A stretch of DNA of 16,617 nucleotides from Thermoplasmata archaeon (GTDB lineage Archaea > Thermoplasmatota > Thermoplasmata > Thermoplasmatales > Thermoplasmataceae), in assembly GCA_021826835.1 (NCBI GenBank), contig JAKAYH010000011.1, positions 1-16,617 on the forward strand, written 5' to 3'. How positions within the stretch are numbered: position 1 is the first letter of the stretch; each line of letters opens with the position of its first letter. Positions 1-7,551 of the stretch are shown piece by piece. The position numbers and the translations under genes are program-made. The notes beneath the pieces were generated by a model, which worked only from the letters and a program-made list of their open reading frames with translations, was not told where the DNA came from and did no database searches.

Positions 1-124
1 ATATTGCATATGATAAGTTCACCCGGTCTAAAAAATTTATAACGTAGAGAAAAAATAGTATAGGCGCTATCCTTATATATCTCTTCTTCAACGAAGAAGC
101 CACACTAAACTTAGTAGTTTCCAT
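1..124 (-). CDS. MFS transporter, N-terminal part (runs off window)
   Basis: The minus strand from the ATG at 122-124 reads 41 residues and then leaves the window. After a short basic cytoplasmic tail comes the start of a hydrophobic helix and the stretch [11 protein letters not shown]. This is the first-helix signature of major facilitator transporters of the anion:cation symporter (ACS) group, where an Asp-Arg pair near the end of TM1 is conserved. The product would be an inner-membrane symporter for an organic anion or similar solute; the substrate cannot be told from this part. A TATA-like box centred 24 bases before the ATG supports this start and a leaderless message. It is probably housekeeping and separate from the defence genes. 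Confidence 0.8.
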   Translation of the reverse strand, partial: METTKFSVASSLKKRYIRIAPILFFLYVINFLDRVNLSYAI

Positions 125-142
125 AAGAGATAGGATAAATAT

Positions 143-153
143 CTTATATATAA
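143..153 (-). promoter_or_regulatory. TATA box of the MFS gene
   Basis: On the minus strand this reads TTATATATAAG, a strong archaeal TATA element. Its centre is about 24 bases upstream of the ATG at 124, which places transcription start at or next to the start codon. This implies a leaderless mRNA. Confidence 0.6.
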
Positions 154-245
154 ATTGTTACATGACAGCGTTGGTCATGCATGATGTTTTCTAAATATGT
201 ATTAATGGATATTTGTGTGTTAAGTTATAAACTTTTTAAGTTTAG

Positions 246-443
246 TTGTTGGTAGATGCGCCATAAGTGGATGCGATTTTTACTTTACCTTTATATATAA
301 ACATACAGGGAAACTTTAAGGCTTTGAACATAGTTTCAGACTTAGAAAAATTGATCATAATTGCAGAGATTGAACTACTCTCAAAAATATCAGTTGATAT
401 ATTTGAGTTTGAAAATTGTCTAATCAGGAAAGAAACGAAGTAA
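246..443 (+). pseudogene. Decayed gene fragment, possibly nucleotidyltransferase-like
   Basis: A plus-strand frame starting just after a TAG reads LLVDAP, a TAA at 264-266, then 58 open residues to TAA at 441-443. The second half is acidic and lysine-rich, with SDLEKLIII and a stretch KISVDIFEFENCLI, and looks like protein rather than chance reading. The opposite-strand 69-residue frame looks less like a gene. The pattern of a hydrophobic strand ending in Asp, followed later by VD, faintly recalls minimal nucleotidyltransferases of MNT/HEPN modules, but the G-S-x-x-x-G motif is not visible. There is no promoter and no convincing start codon. I treat it as a remnant; the family is a guess. Confidence 0.25.
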
Positions 444-496
444 TGTAACAATACTCTCTTTTAGAATCTATGTATTGACATTTTTTAAAAATAAAA

Positions 497-546
497 AAAT
501 AGACTGGTAGTATTTGATTAATGTTTAAGTGAATGCGATAATAGTG
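497..546. repeat. Imperfect direct repeat, copy A
   Basis: About 50 bases here match 1797-1850 in the same orientation at roughly three bases in four with one gap. The shared cores are GTATTTGATTA and TTTAAGTGAAT. Copy A lies about 150 bases beyond the end of the broken PIN gene. The two copies bracket the YwgA-like/PIN pair (about 1.25 kb between them). They could be ends of a mobile cassette, a MITE, or duplicated 3' flanking sequence. Confidence 0.5.
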
Positions 547-656
547 GTTCATTTAAATCCAATGAACTGGCTTCATTGGATTATCTGCCGAATTTTCACT
601 ATTTGTGGTGGAGAAGTGAACCAAAATTCATTAGGTATAAAAAGTCCCTTCGATAA
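522..656 (+). pseudogene. Short coding-like remnant
   Basis: A plus-strand frame is open for 44 codons up to TAA at 654-656. It reads, in part, SFKSNELASLDYLPNFHYLWW and ends in a basic tail (KFIRYKKSLR). Its composition is protein-like, and the aromatic and basic C-terminus recalls tails of DDE transposases, but no motif proves that. There is no start codon with a ribosome binding site, and it begins within direct-repeat copy A. An 11-base inverted repeat lies inside it. Confidence 0.2.
556..582. repeat. Perfect 11-bp inverted repeat, 5-base loop
   Basis: AATCCAATGAA at 556-566 pairs perfectly with TTCATTGGATT at 572-582 around CTGGC. It lies about 110 bases downstream of the 3' end of the PIN pseudogene and next to repeat copy A. 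It could be a transcript-end hairpin or part of a mobile-element end. No T-run of note follows on the minus strand, so a terminator call is weak. Confidence 0.5.
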
Positions 657-694
657 AGTATGTACAATCTATCATTGTGAAACTGAGGGTGTTG

Positions 695-1135
695 TTATCT
701 CCTGTAATTTTTAATAAAATCCTCTGAAGTCAAAACATCAACGTTATCATGGTTTTTTAATTCGTCCACCATTGAGATCAAATCCTTATCATAGGTAATA
801 ATGAAATCGGCATTTATACTTCTGCTTATCTCCATAAGGTACCAACCATTACCAATTCTGTTTAGCATTTTCTGATCATGGTCTAAGTTTTTCATAGGGA
901 AATAGCTCAGCTAATCATCAACATCATCCATAAAGTGGCGGAAGTAAAAGAGATCAATTTTGCTCAACTTCGGGTCACTATTAACTATCCTCCCGATCTC
1001 TCCCATCAGGGCATCACAAGTATACGATGTAACCATCCCATTTCTTATCAGGTCCAATAACTTCTTGCTTGCAGTTCCAGCTTATCTGCCAAGAATTGCA
1101 CGAAAAAATATATTAGAATCAGTTACGATTTTCAT
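695..1135 (-). pseudogene. PIN-domain (VapC-like) toxin gene with two in-frame stops
   Basis: From the ATG at 1133-1135 one minus-strand frame runs 146 codons, the usual PIN length, with TAA at codon 18 (1082-1084) and TAG at codon 75 (911-913) and no frameshift. It starts MKIVTDSNIFFRAI, the first PIN strand with Asp6. Other acidic positions expected in the PIN metal site are present: Glu46 in LMGEIGRI, and Asp110 and Asp116 in ADFIITYDKD. PIN proteins of this kind are metal-dependent RNases that act as toxins. Its start overlaps the end of the YwgA-like gene by 17 bases, as in a coupled toxin-antitoxin pair. Only the last 66 codons (from the ATG at 895) remain uninterrupted, and that piece lacks the N-terminal acids. 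The even preservation of the frame suggests recent inactivation. Assembly error or recoding is possible but would need two events. Confidence 0.8.
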
Positions 1136-1655
1136 TTACAAGGTGCCTAATTCTATTAAATGCATCATTCAGATCATCAATTGTAATATCATTTTCGAGC
1201 GCAAACGCATCGAAGTAACTGTAAAGATTCTCTATGATCACAGCAGATTTTACAGTATATTTTTTATATTTTCCATATGCGTAGTCTAAGAGGTCCTCCG
1301 AATTCATTCTGTTATACCTTTCTTTTATTCTTGAAAGTGCTATTTTGTGGGGTTGATCCTGATTATTCCATAGTTCCTGAGCATCTTTGAATCCATCCGG
1401 AGTAAGGGCAAAATCATCCTCATCGTTCATGCGACCGGATGCCACCAACTCAATAATATCGCTGTCCAATTCACGCGAAAAAGGTCCATAATAATGTGGT
1501 ACGAATTTGTATCCAACCTGTTGGGAAAAAATTGTCTCCTTCAGAAGAAGAAACATTTCTTTTTGAAGGTGAATTCTTGATGGTATGCTCTCATTATCCC
1601 GCATAGTGGAGCCTCTGGCGTAAATGAGCAATTTGAGTACACCCAAATTCTGCAT
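1119..1655 (-). CDS. YwgA/Panacea-like protein, likely antitoxin
   Basis: About 178 residues. Near the N-terminus it has LKLLIYARG, then HLQKEMFLLLK and, some 20 residues on, FVPHYYGPFSREL and DIIELVASG. This order (helix, L-Q-K helix, aromatic Y-Y-G-P-F/Y turn, E-L helix) matches Bacillus YwgA and related Panacea/SocA-like (DUF4065-like) proteins. Panacea domains are known as antitoxins paired with varied toxins. The gene overlaps the following PIN gene by 17 bases, so I infer it was the antitoxin of that PIN toxin. Starts at GTG 1670 and ATG 1664 are also open; I chose ATG 1655 because GTGAT lies ten bases before it and the product then begins just before the conserved helix. A TATA-like ATATTTATAA lies at 1741-1750. 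The gene is intact although its toxin is broken. Confidence 0.7.
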   Translation of the reverse strand: MQNLGVLKLLIYARGSTMRDNESIPSRIHLQKEMFLLLKETIFSQQVGYKFVPHYYGPFSRELDSDIIELVASGRMNDEDDFALTPDGFKDAQELWNNQDQPHKIALSRIKERYNRMNSEDLLDYAYGKYKKYTVKSAVIIENLYSYFDAFALENDITIDDLNDAFNRIRHLVNENRN

Positions 1656-1740
1656 AGTTGTCATTATCACTCATAATTATAAGAACTTCGCCACCTTTAC
1701 GCACGCCAGAAGTGGAGATAAGTTATGTTCTTCTTTAAAT

Positions 1741-1750
1741 TTATAAATAT
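1741..1750 (-). promoter_or_regulatory. Probable TATA box of the YwgA-like/PIN pair
   Basis: On the minus strand this reads ATATTTATAA. Transcription would begin near 1715-1720, leaving a leader of about 50-60 bases before the antitoxin start. This places the promoter between the OLD gene and the TA pair, so the pair is probably transcribed on its own. Confidence 0.4.
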
Positions 1751-1796
1751 ATTCTAACATCAATAAGATAAATAGGAACTACCTAACCTAATTTAA

Positions 1797-1850
1797 TAAA
1801 ATGGGCTGGCTGTATTTGATTATAGTTTTAAGTGAATAACTATTAAATGG
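1797..1850. repeat. Imperfect direct repeat, copy B
   Basis: Partner of the repeat at 497-546, same orientation, with the cores GTATTTGATTA and TTTTAAGTGAAT. It begins about 20 bases beyond the stop codon of the OLD gene and ends before the promoter of the YwgA-like gene. It contains no coding signal. Confidence 0.5.
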
Positions 1851-1870
1851 CATCCTATGACAATTCTGAA

Positions 1871-3601
1871 TTATGACTTACATAATTCGTCAAACATGTT
1901 ATGCAGTTCTTCAATTTTTTCTTCCGAAACTTGAGAATCTTTGAGTTTCATAAGTACATTTAATGGCTTTAAATCTTTTCGATTTGATACTTTTTCAATT
2001 CCCAAAAAATCTTCAAAATCCGAGTCAAAAGTGCAAATACTTCGTGTGTACTTATTCTTTTTAGACATGATAAAATTATTTATTACCTGTTGTATACCTT
2101 TATCCCCATCTCTATCATACAAGATTGAATGTGTAATTCCAAGTTTTCCAAAAAGATTCATGTATCTATGTATATTATATTTCCCCATAGAATCCAAAAC
2201 GTATATTTGTTTCTCTATATATTCACTTAATGAGTTGTTCATTAAATATTCAAACGCCACTTTCTCGGTTGCGCCTTCGCATATGATGATGTGTTTTGCA
2301 AAGAAAGATGCTGTTCTCTCAGCATCTAACCACAGGGAGTATTTCAGAGATTCTTCCTCCAGTTTCTTTTCAATTTTCCATGTTTGTTCCCCCACGTGAT
2401 GTTTTCTTATTTCCTTTTTCAAGGAGGGGCTAGTTTTCTCGTCGTTCAGAATTTTGGAAAACTCTACAAAAGGACTGTTGTTTTCATTAAACAGTTCCTT
2501 AACATCCTCTGTTTTAAGTTGAAATATGTTGGTCATAGCATTTTGTTTCTTCACATTTAAAAGTGATCTAAGGTCTCCGATATTCTTGCTTACAAAAGTT
2601 GGAGAATGAGTTGATATAAGAATTTGTTGATTTTCTACACTGGCCAATTTGTTAAGGCCTATATTTAACTGTACTTGTTGAGAAGGGTGCAAAAATGCCT
2701 CAGGCTCTTCGAACAATAGGATGGTAAAGTCAGGAGAGAATGACCCATTTCCACCTTCTCCCTTTTCAACATATTCTGAAGATAACTTTATCAAAGTATA
2801 AATCAAGTGCCTTTGTAGTCCTTGCCCAAGTGAATTTATGTCAACTTCTTTGCCCAGACTCCTATCTACTAAATAATAAGAGAACAATGATTTTACGATC
2901 TCCTGAGGCTCCAGTTGATTTATCTTCATTCCAAAGTTGACTCCCCAAGAATTCAAGTTCGTATTTATCTCGTTCTTCAAGACGTCCATTGAAATGCCAT
3001 CATCCGAAGTTTCCGCCATGAAGTCGCTGTTAAACTTGTCAATTATAGAGTTAACTGATTGGAAAGTTGGGCTTCGTGACACAACTTTTTTGAATACAAA
3101 GTTTACCATATCCCTAAATGGAGATTGACCAGAAAGTTTTAGAATTTCATTGGTTGTACTAATGTCGGGAATATGGATTACTTTTCCAAGCTTAGCTTGA
3201 GAGATATTCTTTGCACCATAGAATAAGTTAGTAGACAAAGTTCCATTTTCAAATCCATATATGTTGCTCTGAGAGCTTTTCACATATTTGTCTGACTTAA
3301 AATAACGCCTGACCTTCAGAACATTATCATTAGTTTTGTAACTTTCTTTCAGATTTGTTTGTTCCCCTTCTGTTGTCAGGAATTCCAATTCAATCCAGCT
3401 TTCTTCGTCTGTCTTAAATTTTGGAAAATCCCTGTTTACGTCAAATTTGATGCCGTGGTCTTCGTAGAAGATTCTAAGTGCGGTAATGACATTAGTTTTT
3501 CCCGCATTATTTTCACCAACAAGCATAGAATAATTTTCTAAATCAAACCTGGCATCTTTAACAGACCTGAAATTGTGCAACGACACTGTACGGATTTTCA
3601 T
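1871..3601 (-). CDS. OLD-family ATPase with TOPRIM nuclease domain
   Basis: 576 residues in the standard two-part OLD layout. The N-terminal ABC/RecF-like ATPase begins LHNFRSVKDA and has Walker A GENNAGKT (29-36), a signature-like SLGQGLQRHL (257-266), Walker B LLFEEPEAFLHP (295-306) and the H-loop STHSP (330-334). The C-terminal TOPRIM has ICEGATEK (Glu442), LDSMGKYN (469-476) and the acidic YDRDGD (Asp496, 498, 500). OLD proteins are ATP-regulated DNA endonucleases with anti-phage activity; P2 Old and GajA are the known examples. No UvrD-like GajB partner is adjacent, so it is probably a standalone class 1 type. The ATG at 3601 has GGTGA six bases upstream and overlaps the stop of a nine-residue leader ORF as ATGA. 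Its promoter is separate from the methyltransferase operon. Confidence 0.92.
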   Translation of the reverse strand: MKIRTVSLHNFRSVKDARFDLENYSMLVGENNAGKTNVITALRIFYEDHGIKFDVNRDFPKFKTDEESWIELEFLTTEGEQTNLKESYKTNDNVLKVRRYFKSDKYVKSSQSNIYGFENGTLSTNLFYGAKNISQAKLGKVIHIPDISTTNEILKLSGQSPFRDMVNFVFKKVVSRSPTFQSVNSIIDKFNSDFMAETSDDGISMDVLKNEINTNLNSWGVNFGMKINQLEPQEIVKSLFSYYLVDRSLGKEVDINSLGQGLQRHLIYTLIKLSSEYVEKGEGGNGSFSPDFTILLFEEPEAFLHPSQQVQLNIGLNKLASVENQQILISTHSPTFVSKNIGDLRSLLNVKKQNAMTNIFQLKTEDVKELFNENNSPFVEFSKILNDEKTSPSLKKEIRKHHVGEQTWKIEKKLEEESLKYSLWLDAERTASFFAKHIIICEGATEKVAFEYLMNNSLSEYIEKQIYVLDSMGKYNIHRYMNLFGKLGITHSILYDRDGDKGIQQVINNFIMSKKNKYTRSICTFDSDFEDFLGIEKVSNRKDLKPLNVLMKLKDSQVSEEKIEELHNMFDELCKS

Positions 3602-3627
3602 TTCTTCTCACCAACATTTCTCCTCAT
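3598..3627 (-). CDS. Nine-residue leader ORF coupled to the OLD gene
   Basis: From ATG 3625-3627 the minus strand reads M-R-R-N-V-G-E-K-K and stops with TGA at 3598-3600, sharing ATGA with the OLD start. It has its own GGTGA (3634-3638) six bases upstream. The OLD start also has GGTGA (3608-3612), again six bases upstream and inside the mini-ORF. Two equal SD-start units placed 26 bases apart suggest a translated leader that couples or limits OLD translation. It may equally be chance duplication of a start region. Confidence 0.4.
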   Translation of the reverse strand: MRRNVGEKK

Positions 3628-3664
3628 AGTTATTCACCTTCGAATAAATTGTACTTATTCAGAC

Positions 3665-3674
3665 TATTAAATAG
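3665..3674 (-). promoter_or_regulatory. Probable TATA box of the OLD gene
   Basis: The minus strand reads CTATTTAATA here. Initiation 25 bases downstream would fall near 3645, just ahead of the GGTGA of the leader ORF. This gives a message that carries both ribosome binding sites. Confidence 0.35.
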
Positions 3675-3786
3675 TATACGTTTAAATGTATTTATTACTT
3701 TCCTTCTGGAATATTGAAAATGCCTGAGAGGTGAATTGATACTAAACTCTTCCACGTAGATATTCCCCCAAATGCACTCCATATGA

Positions 3787-3903
3787 GAGAATAATGTGCT
3801 CGAAATTAGCTAGGAGTCTTATGAAGCAAAACAGAGTGGTGTAAGCGTTAGTGACGAGTGAGGAATAGATAGTAACTGGCGATGACTCAAAGGAAAGTTA
3901 TAA
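3787..3903 (+). pseudogene. Possible transposase-like HTH remnant
   Basis: A plus-strand frame with three internal stops (TAG 3811-3813 and two TGAs) and no frameshift reads LEIS, then ESYEAKQSGVSVSDE, then GIDSNW and LKGKL. The pattern of a lysine-rich helix, G-V-S turn, and a second helix followed by W and K resembles the helix-turn-helix at the start of many IS transposases. The region is too short and too broken to assign a family. Confidence 0.2.
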
Positions 3904-4070
3904 GTAAATTTTAACTGTAGCTCCATTGATAAATATTAGAATCTATATGTGTATTATTATATCTTATTGCGAATACCAAGGACGGAGTGCTGAGTATGCT
4001 AAAATCATATTTTGACAGTTTCTTGACCACTTTTGGACTCTTACAAACAAACATGTAATGTATAAGTTAA

Positions 4071-4226
4071 GTAGAAGCGAAGATAACATTAAAGAGTAAA
4101 GTTAGAAGTGCAAGAGAACTCTTGTATGAAGGAATATAAACCGAGGTTGGTTCTACTAATTCTTTATAAAGTGCCAAATATGCAATGAAGAAAATAGAAA
4201 TTCTCAATTTAAGCTATGGACGTTAA
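4071..4226 (+). pseudogene. Possible HEPN-domain remnant
   Basis: One plus-strand frame between two stops reads about 51 codons with TAA at 4137-4139 and 4167-4169. It has KVRSARELLYEGI, then TEVGSTNSL, then SAKYAMKKIEIL. If each stop replaces a Tyr codon (one base change from TAT/TAC), the run A-x-x-L-L-x-x-G-I-Y-x-E-x-x-S-x-x-x-x-Y-S-A-x-Y-A-M resembles the core helices of HEPN proteins, which are RNases or antitoxin partners in MNT-HEPN modules. The R-x4-6-H motif is not seen. The assignment is weak and rests on a short stretch. Confidence 0.2.
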
Positions 4227-4365
4227 CATTTGTGAGGTTTTATGTTACAAACGTTCTGAATGTGATAACAATTTCAATACTTATGTTGGTTAAATAAGTC
4301 CTATGCTATCCAAAAATTTATTAGAAATTAAATTGTTTGCTTTGAGATTGATGTAGCCGACTTGG

Positions 4366-7300
4366 TTATGATATGAAATCTATAGTCACCAATATCAATT
4401 TTGATTGGTCAAATGGTTCGATATCAGCCTTCTTAAACATGCCCTTTCCACCCATGAAATTACCTAATTCTGTTATCATATTCTTCCAATCATTGTTTTT
4501 CTTGTAAGACGTCCATATTTTTCTCAATACCTGTAGCCTTTTCTTAGTGGGTGGAAGCGAGAGAAGTTTTGATTTTATATGCTCCCACACGTGTTCAACT
4601 GATGTGTCATTGGGGTACTCGTATAGGTAATCATTCAACTGTATCTCGATTTCATCAATCATTTTCTTTATAAATTTAGTACTATTAGAGCGGCTGAATT
4701 CTTTTAATTGTGAGTCCTCTGTATAACTCAACTCGATTTCTTTATACGTTCTTTGTATGTCTTCTAGAACTAACTTGTTGGCATCATAAACTAGTTCAAA
4801 AAAGTTCGGGATTATCCGGATTTCGTCTGTTTTGCATTTTATAAAATCTAAAATTTCGGTCTTTCCTGTAAGCATTGTACCAGATTCCAAATCGTATAGA
4901 TACCAGAAATGAAAATTATCTCCGTATTTGTAATAGAAGAATATAGCGGATGATCTGCTTTTTTTCAATCCGCTGAATATACCATTTGGTATTTTTTGAA
5001 GTTCCTCAACACCTTTATTTTTCAGGAAATCTTTCAGAGGCTGGTAGAAAACTTCTCCTCCGCCAAATACATCATTCTCTAATTCTGCAAATACGTTTTC
5101 ATCTTTGCTTTTGATCTTTCTAATGATTCCAAAAACTTTAGGGTGTATTTCCTCGCCAAGAACGCTCTCATCCAGACCTACTGAATTATCAATATTTATA
5201 ATCTTGGTTTGAAGCACCTCAACTAGCTTCAGGAGTGCTTCAAGTTCATCTTCTGGGAAGAAGTTATAAACAAAAATCTCCTTGTAGGGTGATCCAATTC
5301 TATCAATTCTTCCTGCTCTCTGGATCATTCGTGTAGGGTTCCAGTGTAGATCATAATTAATTAAGTATTTGGCTGATTGAAGATTCTGACCTTCAGATAA
5401 GACATCCGTACTGAGAATTATGTTGATTTTCTTCTCAGAAAATTTCTTAAGTATCTCTTCACGTTGACCTGGGCTTTTACTTGTGATTCCAGAACTAGAA
5501 ATGGCCTCAATTTTGAGTTGCGAGAAACGCTTATCCTTGGTAATCTCTTCATAAATGTAGTTAAGAGTATCCGCATAATATGTAAAAAGAACGATTTGTC
5601 CATCTTTGGACAATTCTAGGAGCTTCCCCTTTAGAACGGTAAGTTTTGAGTCGTCCACAGATCTAATTCTTCTAACCTTCACCAAAATGTTATTGAGTAA
5701 TTCTATATCTTTATTTATGTCCTGGAAGAGATCCTCTGCACGGTAATTAGAAAGGTTGAAGTTATCGAGAACTTCGTTTATATCTCCATCTTCGAGCTCA
5801 TCGTCAGACTCAAGCATATATTTAATGTAACTCTTCTTGGTAAGCAGTTTTCCAATTTTGAGGTAATGTTTTAAGTTCTCAAGAAATCGAATGTGGTTGG
5901 ATATACTTTTTCTGAATGAATCTACGCTACTCTCTAACCTTTTAAGCAATATTGTCCTGAAAATGCCGCCAATACCGATCATTCTTCCAAGAGCTAGCCT
6001 CTCTGCCTCTGTTTGAACTCCTTCTTTTCTGTATTCCAGAATGCGATAATACGCCATGGTAAGCCCTTCGGTCAGGGTATCTGATATTTCCCTATACATC
6101 CCCTTATATGTGCTATCAAGCTTGTAATTGATATTTTCAAGAACACGTTTTGGAAATGTAATCTTACGCTCTTCGGTCTCTCCGTTGGGCATTTCAACAG
6201 CTATATATGCATCAGGGTAGTTTTCAACGATGTAGTCCCTGGTTCTCCGGATCGATATCTCATTTAAGAGGTCATTTAATAGCGAAGGGTTGTCCTTGGC
6301 CTCTTTGAAGAATTTGAATAAGTCAGGTATATTCTCCTTAATAAAAGCTGATCTATCCATCAATACGAGAAGCATGATTTGCCAGTATAAATCCCAGGGG
6401 GTGTTATTGATCGGGGTTGCTGTAAGAAACAAAATGTAAGGCCTATTGCCCGAGCTTGAAATATTGTCGTTCACGAGCGAGAAAAAGTTTTCCCATTTAT
6501 TTGTTAATGGATTTCTGAAGTTATGGCTTTCATCAACAACAATTAATTCTACGTTATCAAGGCGCCCACCAAGAGCCTTACTTGCTTTATTCAGATAGTT
6601 TTCTGATGCAAGGTCGTCCTGTGAGAGTATGTTCTCTTTGGTATCTATCTTTTTGAGCTCACTTCTCCACATCTCTCGAAGCTGGGCTGGACAAACAACC
6701 AGTATATTCTTTCTTTCATAGTAACCTATTTGCTCGAGGACTTTCTTTGCAATCCATGTTTTACCCAACCCTACCGAATCAGCTACTATGCACCCACCAT
6801 ATTTCTTCATCCTAGTCCATATTCTAGAAATTGCGTCCTCCTGGAATTGTGCTAGATTGACTTTAGTTTCAGGCATCCCGTTAGGTTTTTCTTCTTTCTG
6901 CTCTTCCTTTATGTCTTCTTTCTGCATTTCATAGAGTGTTTTTATGTAAATTTCATACGGAGAGTACTCTTTACTGCCAAATCTTGAATTTTCGAGGAGT
7001 TCTATCAAATCCTTTTTGAAATCTATTGACTCAGACCAAAACTTGTCAAACCATTCTTTTCTGGTGTATATAGCCTGAGATTCCTGCCTCCATGTATTCA
7101 ACTCCCCATATCTAGTAAGTCCGGCACGAGTGAAATTTGAAGAGCCTATGACTATCCGATCATTAAAGATATATGCCTTTCCATGAAGAAATTTCTCAAA
7201 AAGTTTCACTTCAACGTTGTCTCGCTTCAGGAATTCGATAAAAAGCCTTACAGTTGTATCGGATTCCTTCGAAAGGTCAAAACCTTCAACTTCTTTCTTT

Positions 7301-7542
7301 ATCTCCTTAAGTAGGACGTCTCCAAGAGTCATATCATTCCGGATCTCTGGAGATTTACCCAATAAAAGTTTAAATTTCACTGATTGACCAAGGTTGTCCT
7401 TGATCATGGCGAATCCACCTATATTAAAGAAAGCGGTTGCAATGTCAAAGTTTCCACTCCCGTTTTCTCTTAGTGCGTCGTTTAAGAAGCTGGCCAGTTT
7501 ATTGTCCTCACTATTATCTATTATTTCTTTATGCAGTACCAT
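4366..7542 (-). CDS. PLD-nuclease/SNF2-helicase fusion protein
   Basis: 1058 residues. Residues about 30-175 form a phospholipase D-like domain with LHGKAYIF (His120, Lys122) and IGSSNFTRAGL (132-142), the single-HKD type often fused to helicases; the strict HKD aspartate position is Asn127, with Asp128 next to it. Then comes an SF2/SNF2 motor: Q-like AQFQEDA (231-237), motif I ADSVGLGKT (254-262), motif II VDESH (337-341), motif III LTATPINN (373-380), motif V STDVLSEGQNL (711-721) and motif VI QRAGRIDRIG (741-750). About 300 further residues form a HepA-like C-terminal part. It probably translocates on DNA and may cut it, so I infer it is the restriction arm for the methyltransferase upstream. 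DISARM similarly combines SNF2 (DrmD) and PLD (DrmC) proteins, but as separate genes. It starts 9 bases after the DUF4411 stop, with GGTGAG at 7546-7551 touching that stop. Confidence 0.92.
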   Translation of the reverse strand: MVLHKEIIDNSEDNKLASFLNDALRENGSGNFDIATAFFNIGGFAMIKDNLGQSVKFKLLLGKSPEIRNDMTLGDVLLKEIKKEVEGFDLSKESDTTVRLFIEFLKRDNVEVKLFEKFLHGKAYIFNDRIVIGSSNFTRAGLTRYGELNTWRQESQAIYTRKEWFDKFWSESIDFKKDLIELLENSRFGSKEYSPYEIYIKTLYEMQKEDIKEEQKEEKPNGMPETKVNLAQFQEDAISRIWTRMKKYGGCIVADSVGLGKTWIAKKVLEQIGYYERKNILVVCPAQLREMWRSELKKIDTKENILSQDDLASENYLNKASKALGGRLDNVELIVVDESHNFRNPLTNKWENFFSLVNDNISSSGNRPYILFLTATPINNTPWDLYWQIMLLVLMDRSAFIKENIPDLFKFFKEAKDNPSLLNDLLNEISIRRTRDYIVENYPDAYIAVEMPNGETEERKITFPKRVLENINYKLDSTYKGMYREISDTLTEGLTMAYYRILEYRKEGVQTEAERLALGRMIGIGGIFRTILLKRLESSVDSFRKSISNHIRFLENLKHYLKIGKLLTKKSYIKYMLESDDELEDGDINEVLDNFNLSNYRAEDLFQDINKDIELLNNILVKVRRIRSVDDSKLTVLKGKLLELSKDGQIVLFTYYADTLNYIYEEITKDKRFSQLKIEAISSSGITSKSPGQREEILKKFSEKKINIILSTDVLSEGQNLQSAKYLINYDLHWNPTRMIQRAGRIDRIGSPYKEIFVYNFFPEDELEALLKLVEVLQTKIINIDNSVGLDESVLGEEIHPKVFGIIRKIKSKDENVFAELENDVFGGGEVFYQPLKDFLKNKGVEELQKIPNGIFSGLKKSRSSAIFFYYKYGDNFHFWYLYDLESGTMLTGKTEILDFIKCKTDEIRIIPNFFELVYDANKLVLEDIQRTYKEIELSYTEDSQLKEFSRSNSTKFIKKMIDEIEIQLNDYLYEYPNDTSVEHVWEHIKSKLLSLPPTKKRLQVLRKIWTSYKKNNDWKNMITELGNFMGGKGMFKKADIEPFDQSKLILVTIDFIS

Positions 7543-7551
7543 ATACTCACC

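Noticed and set aside
83..99. CTTCTTC-AAC-GAAGAAG hairpin
   Set aside because: It falls inside the MFS transporter coding sequence and is explained by Ser and Lys codons.
242..451. 69-residue minus-strand frame as a gene
   Set aside because: It starts with TTG, has no ribosome binding site and is rich in Ser, Phe and Ile; the plus-strand frame over the same bases looks more like protein.
1941..3541. Several plus-strand frames across the OLD gene
   Set aside because: They are antisense shadows of a gene with clear ATPase and TOPRIM motifs.
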